A stretch of DNA of 64,000 nucleotides, taken from assembly GCA_036278735.1 (NCBI GenBank), contig DASUKM010000037.1, positions 32,113-96,112 of the forward strand. The letters run 5' to 3'. Positions 42,776 to 50,807 of this stretch are shown here, piece by piece. The notes beneath the pieces are model-generated. The model was given only the letters and a program-made list of their open reading frames with translations. It was not told the origin of the DNA and ran no database searches. Made by a program: the position numbers and the translations under genes. The DNA comes from DASUKM01 sp036278735 (GTDB taxonomy: Bacteria; Acidobacteriota; Vicinamibacteria; Vicinamibacterales; 2-12-FULL-66-21). Every line of letters starts with the position of its first letter. The first letter of the stretch is position 1.

Positions 42776-43222
42776 TCAGAGCGTCACGATCGTGACGCCG
42801 GCGTTGGCTGGATCGATGCGGAACGCGCGGACCACGGCATGCTGTTTCAGCCGCGCGTGGACGGCGGCCTTCACCCGGCCGCCGCTGCGGCCGTGGATCA
42901 CCCGGACCTCGGCGTGTCCCGCCAGCAGCGCGTCGTCGATGAAGGTGTCGAGCGCCGCCACGGCTTCGTCTGTCGTCATCCCGTGGAGGTCGAGCGACGT
43001 GGCTGCGTGTCCGCGGGTGATCGGCGGCGCCGCGGCGTCCGGTGCGGCACCAGCGCGGCCACGATGTCGCTTCCGCGCCGCGACTGCCGTCAACTGCGCT
43101 TCGCCGGCGACAACCGATCTCCCTTTCAACTCGACGAGATAGCGTCCGCGATTCCGCACTTCGCGCACCACGCCCGTGCCGAGCGCGGCCACGTGGACCT
43201 CGTCGCCTGGGAGGAAGGGCAT
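42776..43222 (-). CDS. Smr domain protein (MutS2 C-terminal-like)
   Basis: 148 residues. The C-terminal Smr domain (about 75-148: SLDLHGMTTDEAVAALDTFI, VRVIHGRSGGRVKAAVHARL) contains the LDLHG and HGxG nuclease motifs. The N-terminal part (LPGDEVHVAALGTGVVREVRNRGRYLVEL) resembles the KOW-like linker before Smr in MutS2. The protein thus looks like the detached C-terminus of a MutS2, without ATPase. It would act as a DNA or RNA endonuclease. Free-standing versions occur in other bacteria. It lies 45 bp downstream of the methyltransferase gene on the same strand. Confidence 0.85.
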   Translation of the reverse strand: MPFLPGDEVHVAALGTGVVREVRNRGRYLVELKGRSVVAGEAQLTAVAARKRHRGRAGAAPDAAAPPITRGHAATSLDLHGMTTDEAVAALDTFIDDALLAGHAEVRVIHGRSGGRVKAAVHARLKQHAVVRAFRIDPANAGVTIVTL

Positions 43223-43267
43223 GATGATGGCGTCACCCCAACCCGCCGCGCGCCGGGCTGCACCCGG

Positions 43268-44023
43268 CTACGCGGGCCTCTCGCCTTTCCGCGCGGTGAC
43301 GAGCGCGGTCGCACCGAAGGGACTGCCGTACCAGAAGCGCCAGCCGAGACCCCGGCGCGCGACGTCGACGAGACCGAGACGACGCAGCTCCGCGGCGTAC
43401 GCGCGCGTGTGCCGGATGTCCGCAATCGCCAGCCGGCCGCCGGGCGCGAGCACGCGCGCCGCTTCGCCAAGCGCCGCCATGCGTCCGGCTTTCGACGGGA
43501 TGTTGTGGATCGCCAGGCTGGAGACGATGACGTCGAAGCTCGCGTCGGCGAACGGCAGATCCCGCATGTCGGCGGTCCGGATCGCGACGCGATCGCCGAC
43601 CCCCTCGAGATCGGCGTTCCGGCGGCACACGCGCTCGGAGCTGCCGGACTGGTCGCTGGTCTTCCAGATGTCCGCCCCGGTAACGGTCCCGCTCGTCAGG
43701 CACTTCGCGGTCATCGTCAGAACGGCGCCGCGCCCGCAGCCGAGATCGAGCACGCGCTCGTCGCCGCGCCACGCCATCGACCCGAGCAGACGCGACCAGA
43801 CGACGAACTTGCCGCGGCGCGTCGTGTAACCCCAGCTCGCCACGATGGCCCCGAACACGATCGCGTAGACGAGCGCCGGACGCTCGAGACCCGGACGCCG
43901 GGTGGCGATGCCGGCGACCGCGCAGCCGATCGCCGCCAGCGTCACGCCGACGAACACGAAGAAGACGTACGGCGCGTCGAAGCCGTAGTCGCCGCGGTGC
44001 GTGGCCATCGAAGTGGACGCCAT
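43268..44023 (-). CDS. Membrane-anchored class I SAM-dependent methyltransferase
   Basis: 251 residues from the ATG at 44023. The longer frame starting at 44035 is unlikely because its first codons lie inside a TATGAT -10 box. Two N-terminal membrane helices (VFFVFVGVTLAAIGCAVAG, ALVYAIVFGAIVASW) precede a Rossmann methyltransferase: VLDLGCGRGAVL (SAM motif I), GADIWK, DLPFADASFDVIVSSLAIHN and VLAPGGRLAIADI. The substrate is unknown; the anchor suggests a lipid or quinone-like compound. The Smr gene follows on the same strand. Confidence 0.85.
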   Translation of the reverse strand: MASTSMATHRGDYGFDAPYVFFVFVGVTLAAIGCAVAGIATRRPGLERPALVYAIVFGAIVASWGYTTRRGKFVVWSRLLGSMAWRGDERVLDLGCGRGAVLTMTAKCLTSGTVTGADIWKTSDQSGSSERVCRRNADLEGVGDRVAIRTADMRDLPFADASFDVIVSSLAIHNIPSKAGRMAALGEAARVLAPGGRLAIADIRHTRAYAAELRRLGLVDVARRGLGWRFWYGSPFGATALVTARKGERPA

Positions 44024-44030
44024 GACGCGC

Positions 44031-44036
44031 ATCATA
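44031..44036 (-). promoter_or_regulatory. -10 box TATGAT for a leaderless methyltransferase transcript
   Basis: TATGAT followed by seven bases (GCGCGTC) and the ATG at 44023. The string TATGATGCGCG is identical to that in front of the PadR gene (46010). No -35 is seen. Confidence 0.6.
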
Positions 44037-44050
44037 GCGGCTCACAAGGT

Positions 44051-44132
44051 CCAGCCGCCAGCTGCCGGCTCGAAAGGAAGCCATTCTTCCTTGAACAGCT
44101 GGAAGCTGGCGGCTGGTGGCTGGGAGCTGGTG
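44051..44132 (+). repeat. Inverted repeat built of heptamers (CCAGCCG.. / ..CGGCTGG)
   Basis: Arms of 13 bp, CCAGCCGCCAGCT (44051-44063) and AGCTGGCGGCTGG (44104-44116), enclose an inner dyad AAGGAAG-N5-CTTCCTT. The right side continues as a 7-bp array: GCTGGAA, GCTGGCG, GCTGGTG, GCTGGGA, GCTGGTG (44098-44132). It lies between the end of the VapC-like gene and the methyltransferase promoter and may terminate the toxin-antitoxin transcript. Confidence 0.7.
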
Positions 44133-44158
44133 CCCAGGCGGCAGATCACCGAAGCGAG

Positions 44159-44656
44159 CTACTCGATCGCGTATCCCAGGGCTTCGGCATTCTTGCGCAC
44201 GCAGTCGTCCCTCGTGACGATGGTGAGCAGCGGTGGTGGTTCGCCGAGCAGCTCCGCGGTTGCGAGGTGGACGGCATCGAGCGTGCGGATCGGTTCGACC
44301 GGGAAGGGACGGCGAACGCGATCGAGCACAGCTCGATCGACGTCGAGGACGAAGCAGCGCCGTTCGAACGTCCGGAGGGCGCGCACGCCGGCCTTCTCCT
44401 GTTCCGGCGTCAGACGACCAGTCGCGCGGGCTCGACGGATGGCCCGCCCTGCTTCCGCGAGTGTCAGAGCCGACGTGACCTGCTGCGTGGCTCGCCCGGC
44501 CTTCTTCACGACGGCCGCATCGTTCTCGAGCAGTGCAGCGACGAGAGCGCTCGACTCGATGTACCGCACTCTCCTCTGGAGGATCGCGGCGGGCCGGGTC
44601 GGAGGGACGGCCGCCGGCTTCCCTGCAGGGCGGCGTCGAGGATTACGCTTCGCCAC
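44159..44656 (-). CDS. PIN-domain toxin (VapC-like)
   Basis: 165 residues as an open frame from a GTG at 44656 that overlaps the antitoxin by 14 nt. The PIN domain proper begins near residue 30 with RYIESSALVAALL, where family members usually have an Asp in place of this Glu or start. Further acidic motifs: SALTLAEAGRAI, TLDAVHLATA and TRDD. The basic 29-residue leader is unusual; an in-frame GTG at 44569 would give the standard length (136 residues), but its AGGAG is only one base away. RNase toxin, inhibited by the antitoxin at 44643-44930. Confidence 0.82.
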   Translation of the reverse strand: MAKRNPRRRPAGKPAAVPPTRPAAILQRRVRYIESSALVAALLENDAAVVKKAGRATQQVTSALTLAEAGRAIRRARATGRLTPEQEKAGVRALRTFERRCFVLDVDRAVLDRVRRPFPVEPIRTLDAVHLATAELLGEPPPLLTIVTRDDCVRKNAEALGYAIE

Positions 44657-44930
44657 GATCCGCGTCGATTAGTTCCGCGGCCGTTCCGGCCGGCAGGCGG
44701 ATGTCGGGCCAGGCCTCGAACGGATCGCCGTCCTCCAGTGGAGGATGGAGAATTCCGGCGGCAAGGAGCTCGTCCCATCGAGTTCGAGAGGACTTGTCGG
44801 TCGCTGTCCCTGGAGGCACGAGCTCCGCGACGACGCGTCCATGAGCGGTGACGGCAATCCGCTGTCCCGCCTCGACTCGCCGGATGTACCGGCTCAAGTT
44901 GTCCTTCAGCTCGCGAATCCCAGCCTCCAT
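44643..44930 (-). CDS. Phd/YefM-type antitoxin (VapB-like)
   Basis: 95 residues from the ATG at 44930. N-terminus MEAGIRELKDNLSRYIRRVE, then GQRIAVTAHGRVVAELVPPG, is the Phd/YefM DNA-binding domain; the acidic tail (DGDPFEAWPDIRLP) should bind the toxin. The start is fixed by a -10 TATACT ending six bases upstream; the longer frame to 44957 would begin inside the promoter. The gene overlaps the toxin by 14 nt. A 16-bp dyad in the promoter spacer suggests autorepression. Confidence 0.88.
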   Translation of the reverse strand: MEAGIRELKDNLSRYIRRVEAGQRIAVTAHGRVVAELVPPGTATDKSSRTRWDELLAAGILHPPLEDGDPFEAWPDIRLPAGTAAELIDADRGEA

Positions 44931-44936
44931 CCGTGA

Positions 44937-44965
44937 AGTATAGCCACATGTGGCCACGTTGGCAA
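44937..44965 (-). promoter_or_regulatory. Antitoxin promoter with dyad operator in the spacer
   Basis: On the minus strand: -35 TTGCCA (44960-44965), 17-bp spacer, -10 TATACT (44937-44942), then six bases and the ATG. The dyad TAGCCACATGTGGCCA (44941-44956, core CCACATGTGG) fills the spacer. This is a complete, near-consensus leaderless promoter with a textbook repressor site. Confidence 0.8.
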
Positions 44966-45008
44966 TCGCCGGCGGAGCGCGTCGACGTCTCCGCGCCCAT
45001 CACATACC

Positions 45009-45038
45009 TTGACACGTATATGCTGCCATGGGTATATT
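45009..45038 (+). promoter_or_regulatory. Strong promoter overlapping the annotated ATG of the ArsR gene
   Basis: TTGACA (45009-45014), 18-bp spacer, TATATT (45033-45038). The ATG at 45028 lies inside the spacer, so it cannot be the start if this promoter is used. The GTG at 45046 is seven bases after the -10 and would be the first codon of a leaderless mRNA. Confidence 0.75.
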
Positions 45039-45045
45039 TTGGTCG

Positions 45046-45396
45046 GTGGACTCCGCCTTCAGCATCATCGCCGAGCCGAACCGGCGCGCGATCCTGACGC
45101 TCCTGGTCGCGTCCGAGCAGTCCGTGGGCGAGCTCGAGCGCCAACTGCGGATGACGCAGCCGACCGTGTCGAAGCATCTGCGCGTGCTGCGCGAGGCCGG
45201 CCTCGTCGAAGCCACGGTGGACGCGCAGCGGCGCGTGTACCGCGTCAAACCCGAACCGCTCCTGGAAATTGAAATGTGGCTCGCGCCGTTCCGGCGGCTC
45301 TGGTCCACGCACCTGGACGCGCTCGAGCGGCATCTGGACCGCACGCACCGGTCGGTGCAACGGAAACCAAGGAAAAGGCAAAGGAAGAGACGATGA
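45046..45396 (+). CDS. ArsR family repressor coupled to an SRPBCC protein
   Basis: 116 residues from the GTG at 45046. This start gives the usual N-terminus (VDSAFSIIAEPNRRAILTLL) and fits the promoter at 45009-45038; the ATG at 45028 would lie between -35 and -10. Winged helix: VGELERQLRMTQPTVSKHLRVLREAGLVEATVDAQRRVYRVKPEPL, typical of ArsR members that partner AHSA1/SRPBCC proteins. There are no Cys metal ligands. It overlaps the SRPBCC gene by 4 nt (ATGA). It probably represses its own operon in response to a small ligand bound by itself or by its partner (inference). Confidence 0.88.
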   Translation: MDSAFSIIAEPNRRAILTLLVASEQSVGELERQLRMTQPTVSKHLRVLREAGLVEATVDAQRRVYRVKPEPLLEIEMWLAPFRRLWSTHLDALERHLDRTHRSVQRKPRKRQRKRR

Positions 45397-45947
45397 CAAC
45401 CCGCGAGCAGTACGTCCCAGGCCCGCCCAGCGCGCAGGTGCGCAAGGACGGCGACCACTGGACGCTCGTTCTGGTCAGGGAACTGCACCACTCGCCCGAA
45501 AGGGTCTGGCAGGCGCTCACCGACCCGGCGCAACTGCGCGAGTGGGCGCCGTTCGACGCCGACGGCAGCATGGGCGCGGCCGGCGCGACGGTGAAGCTCA
45601 CCACGGTCGGGGCGCCGACGCCGCACGTCACCGAGACGACGGTCACGCGAGCCGACGCGCCCAAACTGCTGGAGTACAAATGGGGCGGCTTCGACGTGCG
45701 GTGGGCGCTCGAACCTGTGAGCGGCGGCACCCGCCTGACGCTGTGGACCAGTATCGATCGCCGCTTCATTTCGATGGGCGCGGCCGGATGGCACATCTGC
45801 CTCGACGTGCTCGATCGCCTGCTTGGCGGCGCACCGCTCGGCCGCATCGTGGGTCCCGACGCGCTGAAGTTCGGCGGCTGGCAGCGGCTCAACGCCGAGT
45901 ACGCGCAGGAGTTCACGGCGGATCTAAAGACCCCCTCTACAGATTAG
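45393..45947 (+). CDS. SRPBCC (AHSA1/START-like) ligand-binding protein
   Basis: 184 residues of the SRPBCC hydrophobic-pocket fold, AHSA1-like: VLVRELHHSPERVWQALTDPAQLREWAPF near the start, then TVTRADAPKLLEYKWGGFDVRWALEPVSGGTRLTLW and a C-terminal helix. GGAAG before the ATG; the start overlaps the ArsR stop. ArsR-SRPBCC pairs are common, and the SRPBCC protein probably binds a lipid-like or aromatic ligand. The real ligand is unknown. A strong hairpin follows after 10 bases. Confidence 0.88.
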   Translation: MTTREQYVPGPPSAQVRKDGDHWTLVLVRELHHSPERVWQALTDPAQLREWAPFDADGSMGAAGATVKLTTVGAPTPHVTETTVTRADAPKLLEYKWGGFDVRWALEPVSGGTRLTLWTSIDRRFISMGAAGWHICLDVLDRLLGGAPLGRIVGPDALKFGGWQRLNAEYAQEFTADLKTPSTD

Positions 45948-45957
45948 GGACAGTCTC

Positions 45958-45984
45958 CAGCTTCCAGCTGGCGGCTGGAAGCTG
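45958..45984 (+). terminator. Hairpin CAGCTTCCAGC-TGGCG-GCTGGAAGCTG
   Basis: Perfect 11-bp arms and a 5-base loop, ten bases after the SRPBCC stop and before the PadR promoter. The sequence is again built of heptamer-like units (CCAGCTT, CCAGCTG). It lacks a T-run. The arms share the CCAGCT/AGCTGG core with the element at 44051-44132. Confidence 0.6.
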
Positions 45985-46006
45985 TTCAGCGTTACCTAGA
46001 CTATCG

Positions 46007-46015
46007 TGGTATGAT
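46007..46015 (+). promoter_or_regulatory. Extended -10 promoter of the PadR-ADOP operon
   Basis: TGG-TATGAT (TGn extended -10, 46007-46015), six bases before the ATG at 46022. The mRNA should start at the ATG. The same TATGATGCGCG string precedes the methyltransferase at 44023. Confidence 0.65.
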
Positions 46016-46021
46016 GCGCGC

Positions 46022-46363
46022 ATGCCCCTTCCGACGAAGACGCCCAACGCACTCCTGCACGGCGCGCTCGATGCCCTGATTCTCAAGACGCTGGACGGCG
46101 GACCGCGGCACGGCTACGCCATCGCCCGCTACATCGAGGACCGCACGGGGGATGCCGTGCTCGTCGAAGAGGGCTCGCTCTATCCCGCGCTCTACAGAAT
46201 GGAACGGCGCGGCTGGATCGAGGCCGAGTGGGGCATGTCCGAACTCGGCCGCCGGGCCAAGTTGTATCGGCTGACGCGCGCCGGGCGGATGCAGCTCGCG
46301 AGCGAAACCGCCGTGTGGCGCCGCTTCGCGGCGGGCGTCTCGAAGATTCTCCTCGTCCCATGA
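46022..46363 (+). CDS. PadR family transcriptional regulator
   Basis: 113 residues. PadR winged helix: LHGALDALILKTLDGGPRHGYAIARYIEDRTGD, EEGSLYPALYRMERRGWIEAEWG and AKLYRLTRAGRMQLASE. It ends in the ATGA overlap with the permease gene. In Acidobacteriota such PadR genes almost always precede an ADOP permease and presumably regulate it. There is no Shine-Dalgarno; the -10 box lies six bases upstream, so leaderless translation is expected. Confidence 0.92.
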   Translation: MPLPTKTPNALLHGALDALILKTLDGGPRHGYAIARYIEDRTGDAVLVEEGSLYPALYRMERRGWIEAEWGMSELGRRAKLYRLTRAGRMQLASETAVWRRFAAGVSKILLVP

Positions 46364-49017
46364 AGCGTTCGCTGCGGTCGTGGCTCTGGCGCGTCCCTGT
46401 CGAACGCGAAATCGACGACGAACTCACCTTTCACGTCGAAATGCGCACACGCGAGCTGGTCGCGCGCGGCCTGGACCCGGCCGACGCCCGCCGCCTCGCG
46501 ATCGCGCGTCTCGGCACACTCGCGGACGTCCGGCGCGCGTGCCTGGACGAGGGCCGAAGGAGGGACCGTGCCGTGCGCATGACGCAATGGATCGACGAAT
46601 TACGCGACGACGTGAGGTTCGCGCTGCGCCAGCTCGCGAGATCTCCCGGATTCGCGTGCGTCGCGATCGCGACGCTGGCGCTCGGCATCGGGGCGAACAG
46701 CGCCATCTTCGCGCTCGTCGACGCCACGCTGCTCCGTCCGCTGCCCTTCCGCGATCCCGGTCGCCTCGTACGCCTCTGGGAACGCACGGACGCCTCGGCG
46801 CATGCCGCGGCGTCCCCCATGAACATCGCCGACTGGAACGAGCGCAGCCGCACGGTCGAACGGATGGCCGGCTTCGTCCCATCCGTCGGCGGCATGGTGA
46901 TGGCCGGACGCGACGGCACCGCGGAGACGGTGCCGCGGCAGTGGATCACGTGGGGCGTCTTCGACGCACTCGGCGTGACGCCGATCGCAGGACGAACCTT
47001 CGTCCAGGACGACGACCGCCATCACGCGAACGTGGTCGTCCTGAGCCGGTCGTTCTGGCACTCGCGCTTCGACAGCGATCCATCGGTGATCGGCCGGCGG
47101 GTCCGGCTGGACGGCGACATGTACACGATCGTCGGCGTCGTGCCGGACTCGTTTCAGTTGATCGGCAAGAGCAGCATCTGGGCGCTCGTCTCGTTCACGC
47201 CGACCCCGGCGCTGCGGAAGGCGCACGTGCTGGCGGTCGTGGGGCGGCTGAAGCCTGGCGCGACGCTCGCCTCCGCCGCATCGGACATGACGTCGGTCGC
47301 CCGCGGCCTCGCGCGCGACTTCCCGTCCACCAACCGCGGCCGCGGCGTGACGATCGAGCCGCTGCACGACGCGCTCATCGGACGCGATCTCCGGCTGACC
47401 TCCATCCTTTTCCTCGGCGTCGTCGGCATCGTCCTCCTGATCTGCTGCGCGAACGTGGCCAACCTGCTCATGGCGCGCGCCACCGTGCGGACGCGCGAAC
47501 TGGCGATCCGCTCGGCGATGGGCGCGGGACGGCGGCGCATCGTCCGGCAGCTCCTCACCGAAAGCCTCGTGTTGTCCGCGATAGGCGGTGCGCTCGCTGT
47601 TGCGGTGGGGGCCGCGATTATCCGGGCCGCACCGGCGCTGATTCCCGAAGGGCTTCTGCCTCCGGCGATCACGTTGACGTTCGATGCGCGCGTCGTGGCG
47701 TTCTGCGCGGCCGCAGCCGTCCTGGTCGGCGTCATTTTCGGCATCGCTCCGGCGTGGCAGGCGCTGCGGCTTTCGCCCGCCCAGACGATGACGTCGGATC
47801 TGCGGACGACGACCGGCGACAGCGGCAGGCTGCGGAGCGTGCTGGTGAGCGCCGAGGTCGCCACCGCGGTTCTGCTGCTCGTCGGCGCGGGCCTGCTGCT
47901 GCGCACCCTGATGGCAATCGATCGCGTGGACCCCGGGTATCACGCGCCGAGCGTGCTGTCGATGATGGTGGATCCACTCGGCAGCCGGTATCCGACGCCG
48001 GATGCGCTCCTGCAGTTCTTCCGCGACATCGACGACCAGGTGAAGGGGATCCCGAACGTTCACGCAGTGGCCTGGGCCAGCACGCTTCCGATGGGCGATT
48101 CGGTAATCGGCGACGTGCCGTTCGCCATCGCCGGGGATCCCGTCGTGCCGGACGCGGAGCGCCCCACAGCCGACTATCAGGTCGTCAGCCCGTCGTTCTT
48201 CAGTACGGTAGATCTGCCGATCGTCGAGGGGCGCGCGTTCGACGAGCACGATACGCTCCACGCACCTCCCGTGTGCATCGTCAACGAAGGCTTCGTCCGC
48301 CGCTATCTCCACGGACGCTCGCCGATTGGCGTGCACGTGCTGCTGCCCGGCCCGGAACAAACGCCGGCCGCGCGCGAGATCGTCGGGGTCGCCCGGCAGG
48401 TGAAGCAGCGGCCGGACGAAACGGAGCCGATGATTCAGGTGTACGTGCCGCTCGCCCAGTTTCCGCTCGACGACATGTACCTGCTCGTGCGCCCTGCGTC
48501 GGGTGATGCGAGCGTTCTCGCCGGGTCCGTGCGGGCCGCGATCGCGCGGGTCGATCGCGAACAGCTCGTGAGCGTGCGCGACGTCGTGACGCTCGAGGAT
48601 CTCGCGTGGAATGCGGCCGGCCGGCAGCGCTTCCGCGCCGTGATGGTCGGGACGTTCGCGGCCCTCGCGCTGCTGCTCGCGATGGTTGGGGTGTTCGGAA
48701 TCCTCGCCTATTCCGTCCAGCAGCGCGCGCGCGACTTCGCCGTCCGCCGCGCGCTCGGCGCCAGTACGACGGACGTGCTGCGGCTCGTCGCATCCGGCGC
48801 GATGCCGGTGATCGGCGCCGGGATCGTCGTCGGCTTCGGCATCTCGATCCTGTTCGGGCGGCTCCTCGCCACCATGCTGTTCGGCGTCCGGCCGCTGGAT
48901 CCCGCGACGCTCGCGGGGGTGGCGATCGTGCTGACCATCACCACGCTCGCTTCGATCGCGGGGCCCGCCTGGCGCGCCGTGCGGATCGACCCGGCGGCGA
49001 TCCTGCGCGGCTGGTGA
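46360..49017 (+). CDS. ADOP family ABC-type permease (MacB-like, duplicated)
   Basis: 885 residues. N-terminal cytosolic helical region (about 1-85: EREIDDELTFHVEMRTRELVARG) typical of 'acidobacterial duplicated orphan permease'. Then two MacB/FtsX-like units: FALRQLARSPGFACVAIATLALGIGANSAIFALVDATLLRPLPF with a periplasmic domain, the TM block GIVLLICCANVANLLMARATVRTRELAIRSAMGAGRRRIVRQLL, then a second periplasmic domain and ALLLAMVGVFGILAYSVQQRARDFAVRRALGA. There is no ATPase gene nearby, hence 'orphan'. Export of peptides or lipids, or signalling, has been suggested; the function is unknown. It is translationally coupled to PadR. Confidence 0.93.
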   Translation: MKRSLRSWLWRVPVEREIDDELTFHVEMRTRELVARGLDPADARRLAIARLGTLADVRRACLDEGRRRDRAVRMTQWIDELRDDVRFALRQLARSPGFACVAIATLALGIGANSAIFALVDATLLRPLPFRDPGRLVRLWERTDASAHAAASPMNIADWNERSRTVERMAGFVPSVGGMVMAGRDGTAETVPRQWITWGVFDALGVTPIAGRTFVQDDDRHHANVVVLSRSFWHSRFDSDPSVIGRRVRLDGDMYTIVGVVPDSFQLIGKSSIWALVSFTPTPALRKAHVLAVVGRLKPGATLASAASDMTSVARGLARDFPSTNRGRGVTIEPLHDALIGRDLRLTSILFLGVVGIVLLICCANVANLLMARATVRTRELAIRSAMGAGRRRIVRQLLTESLVLSAIGGALAVAVGAAIIRAAPALIPEGLLPPAITLTFDARVVAFCAAAAVLVGVIFGIAPAWQALRLSPAQTMTSDLRTTTGDSGRLRSVLVSAEVATAVLLLVGAGLLLRTLMAIDRVDPGYHAPSVLSMMVDPLGSRYPTPDALLQFFRDIDDQVKGIPNVHAVAWASTLPMGDSVIGDVPFAIAGDPVVPDAERPTADYQVVSPSFFSTVDLPIVEGRAFDEHDTLHAPPVCIVNEGFVRRYLHGRSPIGVHVLLPGPEQTPAAREIVGVARQVKQRPDETEPMIQVYVPLAQFPLDDMYLLVRPASGDASVLAGSVRAAIARVDREQLVSVRDVVTLEDLAWNAAGRQRFRAVMVGTFAALALLLAMVGVFGILAYSVQQRARDFAVRRALGASTTDVLRLVASGAMPVIGAGIVVGFGISILFGRLLATMLFGVRPLDPATLAGVAIVLTITTLASIAGPAWRAVRIDPAAILRGW

Positions 49018-49061
49018 ACGACGCGCCGCTTCGGCGATAAGATCGTTCCGCTGGACTGCCC

Positions 49062-50699
49062 ATGCGCGTCGCTGGATCGATCCGCCGCCACAATCGTCGC
49101 GGGACCACTCCCCCGCTGCGGCGGGCTGCGCTTGCTGTCGTCGCCGCTGCGATCACCGCCACCCTCCTCGGGCCCGCCGCACTGTCGCAGGCGCGGCGGC
49201 CGTCCATTCTCGAATACATCGAACAGACGTGGTCGGTCCTGACGCGCTCGAACAAAGATCTGGCGACGGCCGCCCAGGATCCCAAGTTCCACCCTGCCGC
49301 CGATGGACGGTGGCCCGTCTACGTGGCCCGCGACGAGGACCTCGCCTCGATCGAGACGAGCCTGAAGCGGCAGATGCCGGCCGGCGCGCTGCGGCGCATC
49401 TCGCTTCGGCCGCTTCCCGCCGATCCGCTGTCGATCCACACGCCAGGGCTGCTGTACCTGCCGCATCCGTACGTCGTGCCCGGCGGCCGCTTCAACGAGA
49501 TGTACGGGTGGGACAGTTACTTCATCCAGGTCGGATTGCTCCGGGACGGGAACGTGCAGCTCGCCCGGGACATGACGGACAACTTCCTGTACGAGGTGCG
49601 GCACTACGGGAAGGTGCTGAACGCGAACCGCACCTATTACCTGACGCGCTCGCAACCGCCATTCCTCACGGAAATGGTGCTCGGCGTGTATCGCCGGACG
49701 CACGACCGGCACTGGCTCGAAGCGGCGATTCCTGAAATCGAGAAGTACTATCGCTACTGGACCACCGCGCCGCACCTGACGCCGCAAACGGCGTTGTCGC
49801 GCTACTACGACTCGGGCGTCGGCCCGGCGCCGGAGGTCGTGTCGGCGGAGCGGGATGCGCAGGGACGCTCGCACTACGACCTCGTCAAGGAGTACTTGCG
49901 CACGCACGGCGTCACGGCCTACGACGTGCGCCAGTACTACGATCGCGCCGCCAATCGGTTGACGCCGCTGTTCTACACCGCCGATCGCTCGATGCGCGAG
50001 TCCGGGTTCGATCCGTCCAATCGTTTCGGGCCCTTCAACCTCGACATCATTCACTACGACCCGGTCTGCCTCAACTCGCTGCTGTACCTGATGGAGATAC
50101 AGACCGCGGAGATCCTGGACATCGCCGGCCGGCACGCGGACGCCGGTCCCTGGCGGACGCGCGCGAACGCGCGGGCCGATCGGATCAACCGGCTCATGTG
50201 GGATTCGCGCGACGGACTCTACTACGACTACGACTTCGCCACCCGGCGCGTCCGGCGGTATCCCTTCCTGACGACGTTCTATCCGCTCTGGGCCGGCCTG
50301 GCCACCCACGATCAGGCCGCCCGCGTCGTGAAGAATCTTCCTCGATTCGAACGGCCCGGAGGCCTGCAGACGAGCACCACGGTGAGCGGCAGCCAGTGGG
50401 ACGCGCCGTTCGGCTGGGCGCCGCTCCAGATGATTGCCGTCGACGGGCTGCGGCGCTACGGGTACAACGAGGACGCCGAGCGGATCTCGGTCGCGTTTCT
50501 GTCGCTCGTGCACCGCGAATTCCTGCGCCAGGGCTACATCGTCGAAAAGTACGACGTCGTTCACGCCGGATCGGACGTCAGCCCCAACATTCATTACGGC
50601 TACCGCGCGAACCAGGTCGGCTTCGGCTGGACCAACGCCGCGTTCACGCGGCTCTACGACGAGCTGACCCCATCGGACCAGCGGCGCGTCATGCAGTAG
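49062..50699 (+). CDS. treA: Periplasmic trehalase (GH37)
   Basis: 545 residues with a signal peptide (AALAVVAAAITATLLGPAALSQA). GH37 trehalase hydrolysing alpha,alpha-trehalose to glucose. Both family signatures are present: PGGRFNEMYGWDSYF (signature 1) and QWDAPFGWAPLQ (signature 2), with the catalytic Asp in signature 1 to FDPSNRFGPFN region and a Glu-containing C-terminal YIVEKYDV block. The gene stands alone 44 bp after the permease. It lets the cell use external trehalose, or recover it after osmotic shock. Confidence 0.95.
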   Translation: MRVAGSIRRHNRRGTTPPLRRAALAVVAAAITATLLGPAALSQARRPSILEYIEQTWSVLTRSNKDLATAAQDPKFHPAADGRWPVYVARDEDLASIETSLKRQMPAGALRRISLRPLPADPLSIHTPGLLYLPHPYVVPGGRFNEMYGWDSYFIQVGLLRDGNVQLARDMTDNFLYEVRHYGKVLNANRTYYLTRSQPPFLTEMVLGVYRRTHDRHWLEAAIPEIEKYYRYWTTAPHLTPQTALSRYYDSGVGPAPEVVSAERDAQGRSHYDLVKEYLRTHGVTAYDVRQYYDRAANRLTPLFYTADRSMRESGFDPSNRFGPFNLDIIHYDPVCLNSLLYLMEIQTAEILDIAGRHADAGPWRTRANARADRINRLMWDSRDGLYYDYDFATRRVRRYPFLTTFYPLWAGLATHDQAARVVKNLPRFERPGGLQTSTTVSGSQWDAPFGWAPLQMIAVDGLRRYGYNEDAERISVAFLSLVHREFLRQGYIVEKYDVVHAGSDVSPNIHYGYRANQVGFGWTNAAFTRLYDELTPSDQRRVMQ

Positions 50700-50807
50700 C
50701 TCCGGGTGGTGACGCCCCAGGGCAGGGGATCGGACGCCGAAGACAACGCGCCGGGCCCGCGCATTTCCGGCGACTCCGGGGATAATGAGGCCTGGAGACG
50801 ATCACTC

